Source of the DNA: Caulobacter mirabilis
GTDB lineage: Bacteria; Pseudomonadota; Alphaproteobacteria; Caulobacterales; Caulobacteraceae
Assembly: GCF_002749615.1 (NCBI RefSeq)
Contig: NZ_CP024201.1
Span: forward strand, 3,348,001 to 3,412,000
Reading direction: 5' to 3'
Length of the DNA stretch: 64,000 nucleotides
Below, piece by piece: positions 41,027 through 49,010 of this stretch; position 1 is the stretch's first letter, and every line of letters starts with the position of its first letter. The notes under the pieces were generated by a model that had not been told where the DNA came from, ran no database searches, and saw only the letters and a list, made by a program, of their open reading frames with translations. Position numbers and translations under genes: made by a program.

Positions 41027-42391
41027 ATGATCCGCGCGAAACCCCTGGCCGTCTCCGTCATCGCCGCCACCGCCCTATCGGTGCTCTCCCTGTCCGGTTG
41101 CAACGGCACGGCCGATTTGCCGGCGGAGGCCACCTACGGCTCGGCGCCGGAGCTGACCCCGCCCGACCCGAGCGGGCCGATCCCGGTGCTCAACCCGGCC
41201 AAGGCGGTCGGCTGGCCGGCGGGCGGCGCGCCCAAGGCGCCCGCGGGGTTCACCGTCTCCCGCTTCGCCGAGGGCCTGGACCATCCGCGCTGGCTCTACC
41301 GCCTGCCCAACGGCGACGTCCTGGCGGTCGAGAGCAACAGCCCGCCGCGTGAGAAGAAGAGCCTCACCGATTGGGTCGCCGCCGACATGATGAAGAAGGC
41401 CGGCGCCGGCGTGCCCAGCGCCAACCGCATCACCCTGCTGCGCGACGCCGACGGCGACGGCAAGGCCGAGATCCGGACGGCGTTCCTGAAGGGGCTGAAC
41501 TCGCCGTTCGGCGTCGCCCTGATCGGCGGCAGCCTGTATGTGGCCAACACCGACGCCCTGCTGCGCTTCCCCTACGCCGAAGGCCAGACCGAGATCACGG
41601 CGAAGGGCGAGAAGGTCGTCGACCTGCCGGCCGGCGAACCGAACGGCCATTGGACCAAGAACCTGCTGGCCAGCCCGGACGGCTCCAAGCTCTACATCGC
41701 GGTCGGTTCCCATTCGAACCTAGCCGAAGGCGGTATCGACAAAGAGAAGAACCGGGCCGGCATCCTGGAACTGACCCTGGCCACGGGGGCGCTGCGCCAG
41801 TTCGCCGGCGGCCTGCGCAACCCTGTCGGCATGGCCTGGGAGCCGACCACCGGCGCCCTTTGGACCGCCGTGAACGAGCGGGACATGCTCGGCCACGATC
41901 TGGTCCCCGACTACATGACCAGCGTCCGGGACGGCGGCTTCTACGGCTGGCCCTACAGCTACTTCGGCCAGAACGTGGACACGCGGATGAAGCCGCAGCG
42001 GCCGGACCTGGTGGCCAAGGCGATCGTCCCCGACTACGCCCTCGGCGCCCACACCGCGTCGCTGGGCCTGACCTTCGTTCCGCCGTGGACCGGAACGGTC
42101 GGCAGGGACGGCGACAAACCCGCTCGGCCCGAGGCCTGGACCCGCTTCACCGGCGGGGCCTTCATCGGCCAGCACGGCTCGTGGAACCGAAACCCGGTCA
42201 GCGGCTACAAGGTGGTATTCGTGCCGTTCAAGGACGGCAAGCCGGCCGGCAAGGCCGAGGATTTCCTGACCGGCTTCCTGAACGCCAAGGGCCAGGCGAT
42301 GGGCCGCCCGGTCGGGGTGATCCCCAGCGGCGGCGGCCTGCTGGTCGCGGACGACGTCGGCAACATCGTCTGGCGCGTGGCGCCGGCCTAG
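41027..42391 (+). CDS. Lipoprotein sugar dehydrogenase-like beta-propeller (sorbosone dehydrogenase family)
   Basis: A 454-residue exported protein with lipobox LSGC. The remainder is a six-bladed beta-propeller similar to L-sorbosone/PQQ glucose dehydrogenases: GFTVSRFAEGLDHPRWLYRL, GLNSPFGVALIGGSLYVANT, FAGGLRNPVGMAWEP and GQHGSWNRNPVSGYKVVFVP. The last motif is typical of the family. Cofactor binding (PQQ) is not certain. ATG at 41027 follows GGGAGG. Confidence 0.85.
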   Translation: MIRAKPLAVSVIAATALSVLSLSGCNGTADLPAEATYGSAPELTPPDPSGPIPVLNPAKAVGWPAGGAPKAPAGFTVSRFAEGLDHPRWLYRLPNGDVLAVESNSPPREKKSLTDWVAADMMKKAGAGVPSANRITLLRDADGDGKAEIRTAFLKGLNSPFGVALIGGSLYVANTDALLRFPYAEGQTEITAKGEKVVDLPAGEPNGHWTKNLLASPDGSKLYIAVGSHSNLAEGGIDKEKNRAGILELTLATGALRQFAGGLRNPVGMAWEPTTGALWTAVNERDMLGHDLVPDYMTSVRDGGFYGWPYSYFGQNVDTRMKPQRPDLVAKAIVPDYALGAHTASLGLTFVPPWTGTVGRDGDKPARPEAWTRFTGGAFIGQHGSWNRNPVSGYKVVFVPFKDGKPAGKAEDFLTGFLNAKGQAMGRPVGVIPSGGGLLVADDVGNIVWRVAPA

Positions 42392-42405
42392 GCCCTGTCG
42401 AAAGA

Positions 42406-42444
42406 CCGTCCAACGCCTTCCCGCCGAAGGAAGCGCGTGGACGG
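42406..42444. terminator. Hairpin between convergent genes
   Basis: CCGTCCA (42406-42412) pairs with TGGACGG (42438-42444), with inner CTTCC/GGAAG pairs. It lies in the 67-base gap between the converging genes and can serve both; no long T tract is present. Confidence 0.55.
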
Positions 42445-42458
42445 CTTACCGATCGCCG

Positions 42459-43433
42459 CTACGGCGCGGGCTTCGTCGGCGTGACCGGGGCCGGCGCCGC
42501 GACCGCCGGCGCGTAATCGGCGGCATAGCTGCGCCAACCAGAAGCGATGCCGATATCGAAGCCCGACGTGAGGTTCACGCGGACCTTCTGGCCGGGCCTA
42601 AGGCGATAGGCCCCTGCCACGGCGTCGCCGACCTGGCGGACCAGCGGACCAGGATCCTTGGGCAACGCGCGCACCTTGGCGGTGACGATCAGGGTTCGGG
42701 TCGTCTGCTGTCCGTCCGTTCCGTAGAAGGTGGTGGTCGAGTCACGCACGCCAGCCTCGAGCACGCCCGGCAGCGCGGCGACCGCTGCTCGGGGCGGTTC
42801 GAGTTCGGCGATCCACTGCGGAGCGAACGACCTGCCGGCGGCCACGGCCCAGACCCCGGCGCCCAGGGCCAACAGGATCGCGCCGACCGCCGCGCCCACG
42901 GCGATGCGCGAGACCCCTGCAGGCGTCTCGGTCGCCGACACTCGCACGACCGCCGCACCGGAAACCAGGTCGTGCGCCAGCCGCCGCGAGGGCAGGTTGA
43001 ACAGCAGCAGGACGATCTGGGCCAGACCGAGGCCAAACACCAGGACGATGAACGCCACCCCCAGGACGGTCATCGCGATTTCGTTCGCGATGTAGACCAT
43101 CATCCCGTTCAGCATCATCGGCGTGACCAGGACCAGGGCCCGCCACAGGCTGACGGCGAGACCGAGCGGTCGGCCGCCGGTCGACATCACCTTCAGCCCC
43201 AACAGGCGCATGCCGACTGTGCGCGATCCGCCCAGTCGGCTCGACAGCACCCCGAAGTAAAGCGTCGCGACGACGAGACCGATCAGCCGTGTAGGCCCCG
43301 CCACCGACGCGAGCGCGTCATGGAAGAGCATGCCCACGCAATAACCGACCACGCCGAGCAACAAGGTGTCGACGACAAAGGCGCCGACGCGACGCCAGAA
43401 GCCGGACCAAGCCGGCGCAGACTCTTCAGACAT
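42459..43433 (-). CDS. RDD-family membrane protein
   Basis: A 324-residue protein beginning at ATG 43433 (GGGGGGAG before it). The N-terminal RDD domain (RRVGAFVVDTLLLGVVGYCV, GGSRTVGMRLLGLKVMSTGG) contributes three to four helices; a fifth helix (about residues 183-205) precedes a periplasmic domain ending in a proline-rich tail. RDD proteins are thought to act in transport or in ion tolerance. The C-terminal soluble extension is not a familiar domain. Confidence 0.82.
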   Translation of the reverse strand: MSEESAPAWSGFWRRVGAFVVDTLLLGVVGYCVGMLFHDALASVAGPTRLIGLVVATLYFGVLSSRLGGSRTVGMRLLGLKVMSTGGRPLGLAVSLWRALVLVTPMMLNGMMVYIANEIAMTVLGVAFIVLVFGLGLAQIVLLLFNLPSRRLAHDLVSGAAVVRVSATETPAGVSRIAVGAAVGAILLALGAGVWAVAAGRSFAPQWIAELEPPRAAVAALPGVLEAGVRDSTTTFYGTDGQQTTRTLIVTAKVRALPKDPGPLVRQVGDAVAGAYRLRPGQKVRVNLTSGFDIGIASGWRSYAADYAPAVAAPAPVTPTKPAP

Positions 43434-43539
43434 GAACTCCCCCCAACGCGTCACGCCTCAAGAGGCGATGACACGCGCACCCTGTCAGCGAATCCGCTCA
43501 GGCGCGAGTCCGCTTACGCAACCGGCGCGGGTCGATGAA

Positions 43540-43575
43540 AACGAAGAACGCCCTCCCCGTTTCCGGAGAGGGCGT
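43540..43575 (-). terminator. Rho-independent terminator of the thiolase gene
   Basis: Minus strand: ACGCCCTC (43575-43568) pairs with GAGGGCGT (43555-43548), loop TCCGGAAACGGG in part, followed by TCTTCGTTTTC. It lies 31 bases after the thiolase stop. Confidence 0.85.
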
Positions 43576-43605
43576 CTCGTCCCCTAGGAGAGGGAAACGT
43601 CGGCG

Positions 43606-44778
43606 TCAGAGACGCTCGACGATCGTGACGTTGGCCAGGCCGCCGCCTTCGCACATGGTCTGCAGGCCATAGCGCTTGTTCTGGTTGCGCAGGGCATGGA
43701 CCAGGGTGGCCATCAGCTTCGTGCCCGAGCCGCCCAGGGGGTGGCCCAGCGCGATGGCGCCGCCGTTGACGTTCAGCTTGGCCGGGTCGGCGTCGTTGCC
43801 CTGCAGCCAGGCCAGCGGCACCGGGGCGAAGGCCTCGTTGACCTCGTACAGGTCGATCTCGTTGATCGACATGCCGGCGCGCTTGAGGGCCTTCTGCGTG
43901 GCGAACACGGGCTCCTCCAGCATGACCACCGGGTCGCCGCCGGTGACGGTCATGTGGTGGATGCGGGCCAGCGGCTCGACGCCCAGCGCCTTCAGGCCGC
44001 GCTCGTTGACGACCATCACACCCGAGGCGCCGTCGCAGATCTGGCTGGAGGTCGCCGCGGTGACCGCTCCGCCCTCGACCAGCAGCTTCACGCCCTTGAT
44101 GGCGTCGAGGTTGGCGTCGAAGCGGATGCCCTCATCGACGGTGTGGACCTCCTTGGTCCCGTCGGCCGTGGTGATCTCGACGCCGACGATCTCGTTCTTG
44201 AACGCGCCCGACTGGGTGGCGGCGATCGCCTTCTGCTGGCTGGAGAAGCCGAACTCGTCGAGCAGGTCCTTGGTGAAGCCGTACTTCTTGGCGATCATCT
44301 CGGCGCCGGCGAACTGGCTGAACTGGACGCCGGGATAGCGCGCCTGGATCTGCGGGCTCATGTAGCTGCCCAGGCCGGCCTTGGCGGCGAGGATGGAGGG
44401 CGTGCCCATCGGCACGCGGCTCATGCTTTCCACGCCCGAGGCGATGACCACGTCCATCTGGCCGCTCATCACGGTGGCGGCGGCGAAGTGCAGGGCCTGC
44501 TGGCTGGAGCCGCATTGGCGGTCGACCGAAGTGGCCGGCACGCTCTCGGGGAAGCCGGCGGCCAGCACGGCGTTGCGCGCGATGTTGACCGCCTGCTCGC
44601 CGGCCTGGCCGACGCAGCCCATGATCACGTCCTCGACGAGCGCCGGATCGGCCTTGGTCGAGGCGACCAGCGACTTCAGCACTTCGCCGGCCAGATCCGC
44701 CGGATGCCAGCCGCTCAGACGGCCGCCCTTGCGGCCCCCGGCGGTCCGCGCCGCCGCGACGATATAGGCTTCGCCCAT
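43606..44778 (-). CDS. Acetyl-CoA C-acyltransferase (thiolase)
   Basis: Condensing/degrading thiolase of 390 residues. The nucleophilic cysteine is C89 in SVDRQCGSSQQALHF; the other family motifs are NEAFAPVP, GGAIALGHPLGGSG and the second active-site cysteine in MCEGGGLANV. It belongs to the thiolase I/steroid-type thiolases used in fatty acid degradation. The ATG at 44778, preceded by GGGAGAGG, gives the typical MGEAYIVAAARTAGG start. Confidence 0.93.
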   Translation of the reverse strand: MGEAYIVAAARTAGGRKGGRLSGWHPADLAGEVLKSLVASTKADPALVEDVIMGCVGQAGEQAVNIARNAVLAAGFPESVPATSVDRQCGSSQQALHFAAATVMSGQMDVVIASGVESMSRVPMGTPSILAAKAGLGSYMSPQIQARYPGVQFSQFAGAEMIAKKYGFTKDLLDEFGFSSQQKAIAATQSGAFKNEIVGVEITTADGTKEVHTVDEGIRFDANLDAIKGVKLLVEGGAVTAATSSQICDGASGVMVVNERGLKALGVEPLARIHHMTVTGGDPVVMLEEPVFATQKALKRAGMSINEIDLYEVNEAFAPVPLAWLQGNDADPAKLNVNGGAIALGHPLGGSGTKLMATLVHALRNQNKRYGLQTMCEGGGLANVTIVERL

Positions 44779-44899
44779 AGGTCCTCTCCCTGCGAGGTTA
44801 TCGTTTACGTTCGCGGCAATGTAGGCCAACGACTGTTCGAGTCGAGTATGACGCCGCGTCAGCCGTGTTCACAAAATTCGGCGTCGGGACGCCGGCGCG

Positions 44900-45466
44900 T
44901 CAGAGCGCCCGACCGCCCGCAGAGGTCGCCTGTCCGACCTCGTCGGTCGGGGCGTCGGTGTGAACCCGCCGATAGCCGCCGCGCAGGAAAACCAGCGGCT
45001 CGTGGGACGGGTCGTAGCGGACCTTCAGGATACGCCCGACGAACACCTGATGATCGCCGGCCTGGAAGGCGTGGTGGGTCTCGCACTCGAAATTGGCCAT
45101 GCAGCCGTTCAGCACCGGGACGCCGGTCAGCCAGGTCTCGATGCCCACGCCGTCGAACCGGTCGCAGTCGCGACGGGCGAACTGGCGAGCGACATCCTGC
45201 TGATCCACGTGCAGGACGTTGACGACGAACCGGCCCGACTGGGCCAGCGCCGGCAGACAGGACGCGCCCAGTCCGATCGAGACCAGGGCCAAGGGCGGAT
45301 CCAGGCTGATCGAGGTGAAGCTGTTGGCCGTGAACCCGACCCGCCGGTCGCCGTCCAGGGTGGTGACCACGGTCACGCCGGTGGTGAAGCAACCGAAGGC
45401 GTTGCGCAGGGCGCGGGCGTCGGTCTCCGGGTCCTGGCCCAGTTCGAAGGTGTGCACGGCGTCCAT
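44900..45466 (-). CDS. Flavin reductase-like FMN-binding protein
   Basis: A 188-residue flavin reductase domain protein (HpaC type) that would supply reduced flavin to a two-component monooxygenase, or act as an oxidoreductase itself. Hallmarks: RNAFGCFTTGVTVVTTLDGD, VGFTANSFTSISLDPPLALV and NVLHVDQQDVARQFA. ATG at 45466. No monooxygenase partner lies adjacent. Confidence 0.88.
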   Translation of the reverse strand: MDAVHTFELGQDPETDARALRNAFGCFTTGVTVVTTLDGDRRVGFTANSFTSISLDPPLALVSIGLGASCLPALAQSGRFVVNVLHVDQQDVARQFARRDCDRFDGVGIETWLTGVPVLNGCMANFECETHHAFQAGDHQVFVGRILKVRYDPSHEPLVFLRGGYRRVHTDAPTDEVGQATSAGGRAL

Positions 45467-45519
45467 CGACCGATATCTGGCCGTTGCCCGCCGCCTCGGC
45501 AAGCCTGCCGCTGCGTCAG

Positions 45520-46443
45520 TCAGGCGGTTCGACCGTAGAAGATCAGCCGAAACGGCCCCCACCAGAAGGTCTTGCCCAGCCCGCGCGCCGCACGATCCAG
45601 AGCCTGGGCCCGATCCGGCCGCCGCAGCGCCCATTTGGCCAGGGCGATCGGGCCATACAGCGCCGTTTGTCCCAGGCCGATCAGCATCCATTTGGCGACG
45701 CCGACAAGATCCCGCGGCGTGCTGGACCAGCAGTGCTCGGTCGGTCCCTGGCCGTAGCCGAACGCCCGGGCCAGGGTGTAGCGCAAGGTCAGCCGCGACG
45801 GGATCGGATCCTCCCAGACCCAGGCGTCCGGCGCCCAGGCGAACCGTGCGCCGGCCGCCTGCATGTTGCCGAACAGCAGGTCGTCCTCGCCGCCGATCTG
45901 ATTGCGCTCGACGGCGAACGGCGTGTCGCCGCCGGGCAGGGAGGCGCGTCGGAGCAGGCTGTTGCCGCAGCCGTAGAAGTGGTCGATCGGCCCCTCTTCG
46001 GCGTCGTCGAGCCGCGAGAAGAACCGCTCGAAATAGGGACGGTAGATCGCTTCGCTCTGGGGCGCCCGGGCATGGACCGGGGCGAAGACGACATCGGCGT
46101 CATGCCGCGCCCGGGTCGTCAGCAGCGCCGCCAGCCAGCCGGCCGGGGCTTCCTGATCGTCGTCGAGGAAGGCGATCAGCCCCCCGCGCGCCGTGCGCAG
46201 AGCGGTGTTGCGGACATTGGCCACGCCCGCCGCTGGCTCGTGGGCATAGACGACCGGGAACGGCGCGTTCGCCGCGACGGCCTCGACCGCGCGCCTGGCC
46301 GACGGGACCTGATCGTTGTCGGCTACGACCAGTTCGAGGCTCGCCGGATCCACGCCTGTCTGGGCCAAGGCGGACATGAGCGCCGTCGCCAATCCGGCGG
46401 GGCGACGCTGGGTCGGGATCACGATGGAGACGGCGATGGTCAT
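45520..46443 (-). CDS. Glycosyltransferase family 2
   Basis: A 307-residue GT-A fold glycosyltransferase. The N-terminus VSIVIPTQRRPAGLATALMS and ELVVADNDQVPSARRAVEAV bind nucleotide-sugar; the metal motif is IAFLDDDQEAPAGWLAA; the acceptor region has GEDDLLFGNMQAAGARFAWA. A late hydrophobic stretch (ALYGPIALAKWAL) may anchor it at the membrane. The start codon is taken as ATG 46443 rather than the GTG before it. Acceptor unknown. Confidence 0.88.
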   Translation of the reverse strand: MTIAVSIVIPTQRRPAGLATALMSALAQTGVDPASLELVVADNDQVPSARRAVEAVAANAPFPVVYAHEPAAGVANVRNTALRTARGGLIAFLDDDQEAPAGWLAALLTTRARHDADVVFAPVHARAPQSEAIYRPYFERFFSRLDDAEEGPIDHFYGCGNSLLRRASLPGGDTPFAVERNQIGGEDDLLFGNMQAAGARFAWAPDAWVWEDPIPSRLTLRYTLARAFGYGQGPTEHCWSSTPRDLVGVAKWMLIGLGQTALYGPIALAKWALRRPDRAQALDRAARGLGKTFWWGPFRLIFYGRTA

Positions 46444-46507
46444 CACGCCGGAGCATGCACAGAGCGGACGAAGGGCGGGTTAACCGCGTCGCCTCCCGCA
46501 ACGTCCC

Positions 46508-47002
46508 TCAGCCGAACGTCGCCTTCAGGATCTTCTCCAGCCAGACCACGTCGGTCTGTTCGAACGCCGCGGGGCGGTCGCTGTCGACGTCGAAGACGGC
46601 GATCAGCTTGCCGTCCGGCCCGAACACGGGAACCACGACCTCGCTCTCCGAGCGGCTGTCGCAGGCGATATGGCCCGGAAAGGCGTGGACGTCCGGTACG
46701 AACTGCGTCTGGCCGGTCGCCGCCGCCGAGCCGCAGACGCCGCGGCCGAAGGCGATGCGCAGGCAGCCGAGCGTGCCCTGGTACGGCCCGACGACCAGCT
46801 CGTCGCCCTTGGCCGGGTCGACGACATAGAAGCCGGTCCAGAAATAGTGGTCGAAGCTGTTCGCCAGCATCGAGGCCACCGTGGCCATCCGGGCGGTGAC
46901 GTTCGGCTCGCCGTCCAGCACGGAGGCGATCTCGGCGGCGACCTCGGCGTAGCGGGCCTCGCGGTCGGCGGACAGGGTCAGGTCATTGAAGGCTTCGGCC
47001 AT
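46508..47002 (-). CDS. msrC: Free methionine-(R)-sulfoxide reductase (GAF domain)
   Basis: Repairs free methionine-R-sulfoxide. The 164-residue GAF protein has the full catalytic set C80, C90 and C114; the spacings of 10 and 24 are the same as Cys84, Cys94 and Cys118 of the E. coli enzyme. Surroundings: SFDHYFWTGFYVVD, GPYQGTLGCLRIAFGRGVCG and HIACDSRSESEVVVPVF. It is divergent from the EVE gene. Confidence 0.93.
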   Translation of the reverse strand: MAEAFNDLTLSADREARYAEVAAEIASVLDGEPNVTARMATVASMLANSFDHYFWTGFYVVDPAKGDELVVGPYQGTLGCLRIAFGRGVCGSAAATGQTQFVPDVHAFPGHIACDSRSESEVVVPVFGPDGKLIAVFDVDSDRPAAFEQTDVVWLEKILKATFG

Positions 47003-47079
47003 GATCAGCGCGATATAGGGCGCCTAGCCCTCCGGCGCGAGCCGGGTAAGCTGCCGCCGATCATCGAGGGAGCTCCGCC

Positions 47080-47493
47080 ATGGCCTACTGGCTGCTGAAG
47101 TCCGAACCGGACGCCTATTCCTGGAGCGACCTGGTCGCGACCGGCGACAAGGGCGAGCCCTGGACGGGCGTTCGCAACCACACCGCCAAGCTCAACCTCA
47201 TGGCCATGAAGGTCGGCGACCGCGCCTTCTTCTACCACTCGCAGGAGGGCAAGGAGATCGTCGGGATCGCCGAGGTGATCCGCGAGCACTACATCGACCC
47301 GACTGATCCCAAGGGGATTTTCGTCTGTGTCGACGTGAAGGCGGTCGAGCCCCTGCCCAAGCCCTTCACCCTGGCCGACGCCAAGGCCGATCCGGCCCTG
47401 GCGTCGATGTCGCTGGTCACCTCCTTCCGCCTGTCGGTCCAGCCGGTCACCGAGGCGGAGTGGAAGCATGTGCTGGCCAAGTCCGGCCTCTAG
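47080..47493 (+). CDS. EVE domain-containing protein
   Basis: A 137-residue PUA-fold protein (thymocyte nuclear protein 1-like). Hallmarks are AYWLLKSEPDAYSWSDLVAT, WTGVRNHTAKLNLMAMKVGD and FYHSQEGKEIVGIAEVIRE. The fold binds modified nucleobases; the cellular role here is unknown. The ATG follows GGGAG. It ends 4 bases into the opposite-strand AhpD-like gene. Confidence 0.92.
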   Translation: MAYWLLKSEPDAYSWSDLVATGDKGEPWTGVRNHTAKLNLMAMKVGDRAFFYHSQEGKEIVGIAEVIREHYIDPTDPKGIFVCVDVKAVEPLPKPFTLADAKADPALASMSLVTSFRLSVQPVTEAEWKHVLAKSGL

Positions 47494-47945
47494 CCCCAGG
47501 CGCCGGCCACCTGGCGGGTGGCGACGTTGATGCGATTGAACAGGTTGGTGAGGCCGGCCATCATCACGATGGCCGACAGTCCGCGCTCGTCGAAATGGCG
47601 TGCGGCCTCGTCCCAGACCGCGTCCGGCACGGCGTCGGCGCGGTCGGCCAGTCGGGTGATCTCCTCGGTCAAGGCCAGGGCCGCCCGTTCGGCGTCGGTG
47701 TAGAAAGGCGCTTCCCGCCAAGCCGCCGCCGCCCAAATCCGATCGTCCGTCTCGCCGGCCTTCCTGGCCAGCCGCGCGCCGCCGACGATGCAGGGGCCGC
47801 AACCGTTGATCTGGCTGGCGCGCAGGTGGACCAGGTCCAGGGTCGACTGCGGCACGCCGCCCTTCTCGGTCGAGGCCTTCACGGCCAGGATGGCCTGCAT
47901 GGCGTCGGGCAGCAGCATGGCGGGGTTCTTCATACGGGCTTGCAT
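47490..47945 (-). CDS. AhpD-like carboxymuconolactone decarboxylase family protein
   Basis: A 151-residue alkylhydroperoxidase-like protein. The redox motif is the CxxC of NGCGPCIVGGARLARKAG within LVHLRASQI. The ATG at 47945 is preceded by GAGGAG. It is divergent from an ECF41-like sigma gene; such pairs (sigma factor plus carboxymuconolactone decarboxylase) are the defining context of ECF41 (established knowledge). Confidence 0.88.
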   Translation of the reverse strand: MQARMKNPAMLLPDAMQAILAVKASTEKGGVPQSTLDLVHLRASQINGCGPCIVGGARLARKAGETDDRIWAAAAWREAPFYTDAERAALALTEEITRLADRADAVPDAVWDEAARHFDERGLSAIVMMAGLTNLFNRINVATRQVAGAWG

Positions 47946-47977
47946 CGGTATCTCCTCGAAGGGTGTCTGACTCGACT

Positions 47978-48005
47978 GACGTCGCCCTCCGCCGCGTTCG
48001 TCACA
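47978..48005 (-). promoter_or_regulatory. Candidate ECF41-type promoter of the AhpD-like gene
   Basis: Minus strand TGTGACG (48005-47999) and CGTC (47981-47978) have a spacing of 17, like the ECF41 consensus of TGTCACA and CGTC; the -35 agrees at 5 of 7 positions. The start codon lies about 33 bases downstream. Confidence 0.5.
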
Positions 48006-48061
48006 TCGGCTGGATTTCGTTCGTCATGGGCATGACGGACCGCGACGAGGAAACGTGACCG

Positions 48062-48937
48062 ATGGACGAGAGAAATCTTCTGGCCGCCCGCTTCGAGGCC
48101 GAACGCCCCCGGCTGCGCCAGGCCGCCTACCGCATGCTCGGCTCTCTGGGCGAGGCCGAGGACGCCGTGCAGGAGGCCTGGCTGCGGCTGAGCCGCGCCG
48201 ACGGCGGCGCGGTCGAAAACCTGGCCGGCTGGCTCACCACGGTCACCGCGCGGGTCTGCCTGGACATGCTGCGGTCGCGCCGGTCGCGGCGCGAGACTTC
48301 GCTCGATGCGGACGCGACGGACGACATCCCCAGCCGCGAGGCCGGCGTCGATCCGGAAGAGGAGACGCTGCTGGCCGACTCGATCGGCATCGCCCTGCTG
48401 GTGGTCCTGCAGACCCTGGCGCCGGCGGAGCGGATCGCCTTCGTGCTGCACGACATGTTCGACCTGCCGTTCGACGACATCGCCCCGATCGTCGAACGGT
48501 CCCCCGAGGCGACGCGCCAGCTGGCCAGCCGGGCGCGGCGGCGGGTGCGGGGCGGCGGGACGGCGGCGGACGAGGGACTGGTCGCCCAGCGCGGCGTCGT
48601 CGACGCCTTCCTCGCCGCCTCGCGGAGCGGCGACCTGCAGGGCCTGTTGGCGGTTCTGGCGCCCGACGTCGTGTTCCGCGGCGACGCCCTCGCCGTCCGC
48701 TACGGCGGGCCGACCGAGCTTCACGGCGCCGAAGCGGTGGCGGCCTCCTTCTCCGGGCGGGCGACGGGCGCGCGGCCGGCGCTGGTCGACGGCGCGGTGG
48801 CGCTGCTGGTGGCGCCGCGCGGCAAGCTGCTGCTGGTGCTGCAGCTCACGCTCAAGGACGGAAAGATCGCCGAGATCAGCGCCGTCGCCGAGCCGGAGCG
48901 GCTGGCTGGCCTCGACATGGCCCTGCTCGACCGCTGA
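48062..48937 (+). CDS. ECF41-like RNA polymerase sigma factor with SnoaL-like C-terminal domain
   Basis: A 291-residue extracytoplasmic function sigma factor. Region 2 reads AAYRMLGSLGEAEDAVQEAW and region 4 LAPAERIAFVLHDMFDLPFD followed by DIAPIVERSPEATRQLASRA. From about residue 175 (VVDAFLAASRSGDLQGLLAV) the C-terminal SnoaL-like domain replaces an anti-sigma factor; in ECF41 it regulates activity directly. The N-terminus overlaps nothing; the SD is GAGGAAA. Confidence 0.9.
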   Translation: MDERNLLAARFEAERPRLRQAAYRMLGSLGEAEDAVQEAWLRLSRADGGAVENLAGWLTTVTARVCLDMLRSRRSRRETSLDADATDDIPSREAGVDPEEETLLADSIGIALLVVLQTLAPAERIAFVLHDMFDLPFDDIAPIVERSPEATRQLASRARRRVRGGGTAADEGLVAQRGVVDAFLAASRSGDLQGLLAVLAPDVVFRGDALAVRYGGPTELHGAEAVAASFSGRATGARPALVDGAVALLVAPRGKLLLVLQLTLKDGKIAEISAVAEPERLAGLDMALLDR

Positions 48938-48974
48938 TCCGGGAGGTGGTGACATCATTCTGTTACCGAAGGGA

Positions 48975-49007
48975 GGCAGTCCCCCCGGGGACGCAAAGCT
49001 GGGGGAC
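48975..49007 (+). promoter_or_regulatory. Phytase leader with ACGCAAAGC core and alternative hairpins, riboswitch candidate
   Basis: ACGCAAAGC at 48991-48999 is the most conserved word of the GEMM (c-di-GMP-I) riboswitch class. GTCCCCC (48979-48985) can pair either with GGGGAC (48987-48992), forming a short hairpin next to the core, or with GGGGGAC (49001-49007), which is the SD region before the ATG at 49011. The two pairings are mutually exclusive. The rest of the leader is too short for a canonical GEMM fold, so this would be a compact variant or chance. Confidence 0.45.
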
Positions 49008-49010
49008 CGG

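Noticed and set aside
48970..49010. Full canonical c-di-GMP-I riboswitch before the phytase
   Set aside because: The leader lacks the second long hairpin and tetraloop receptor of the canonical fold; kept only as a compact candidate.
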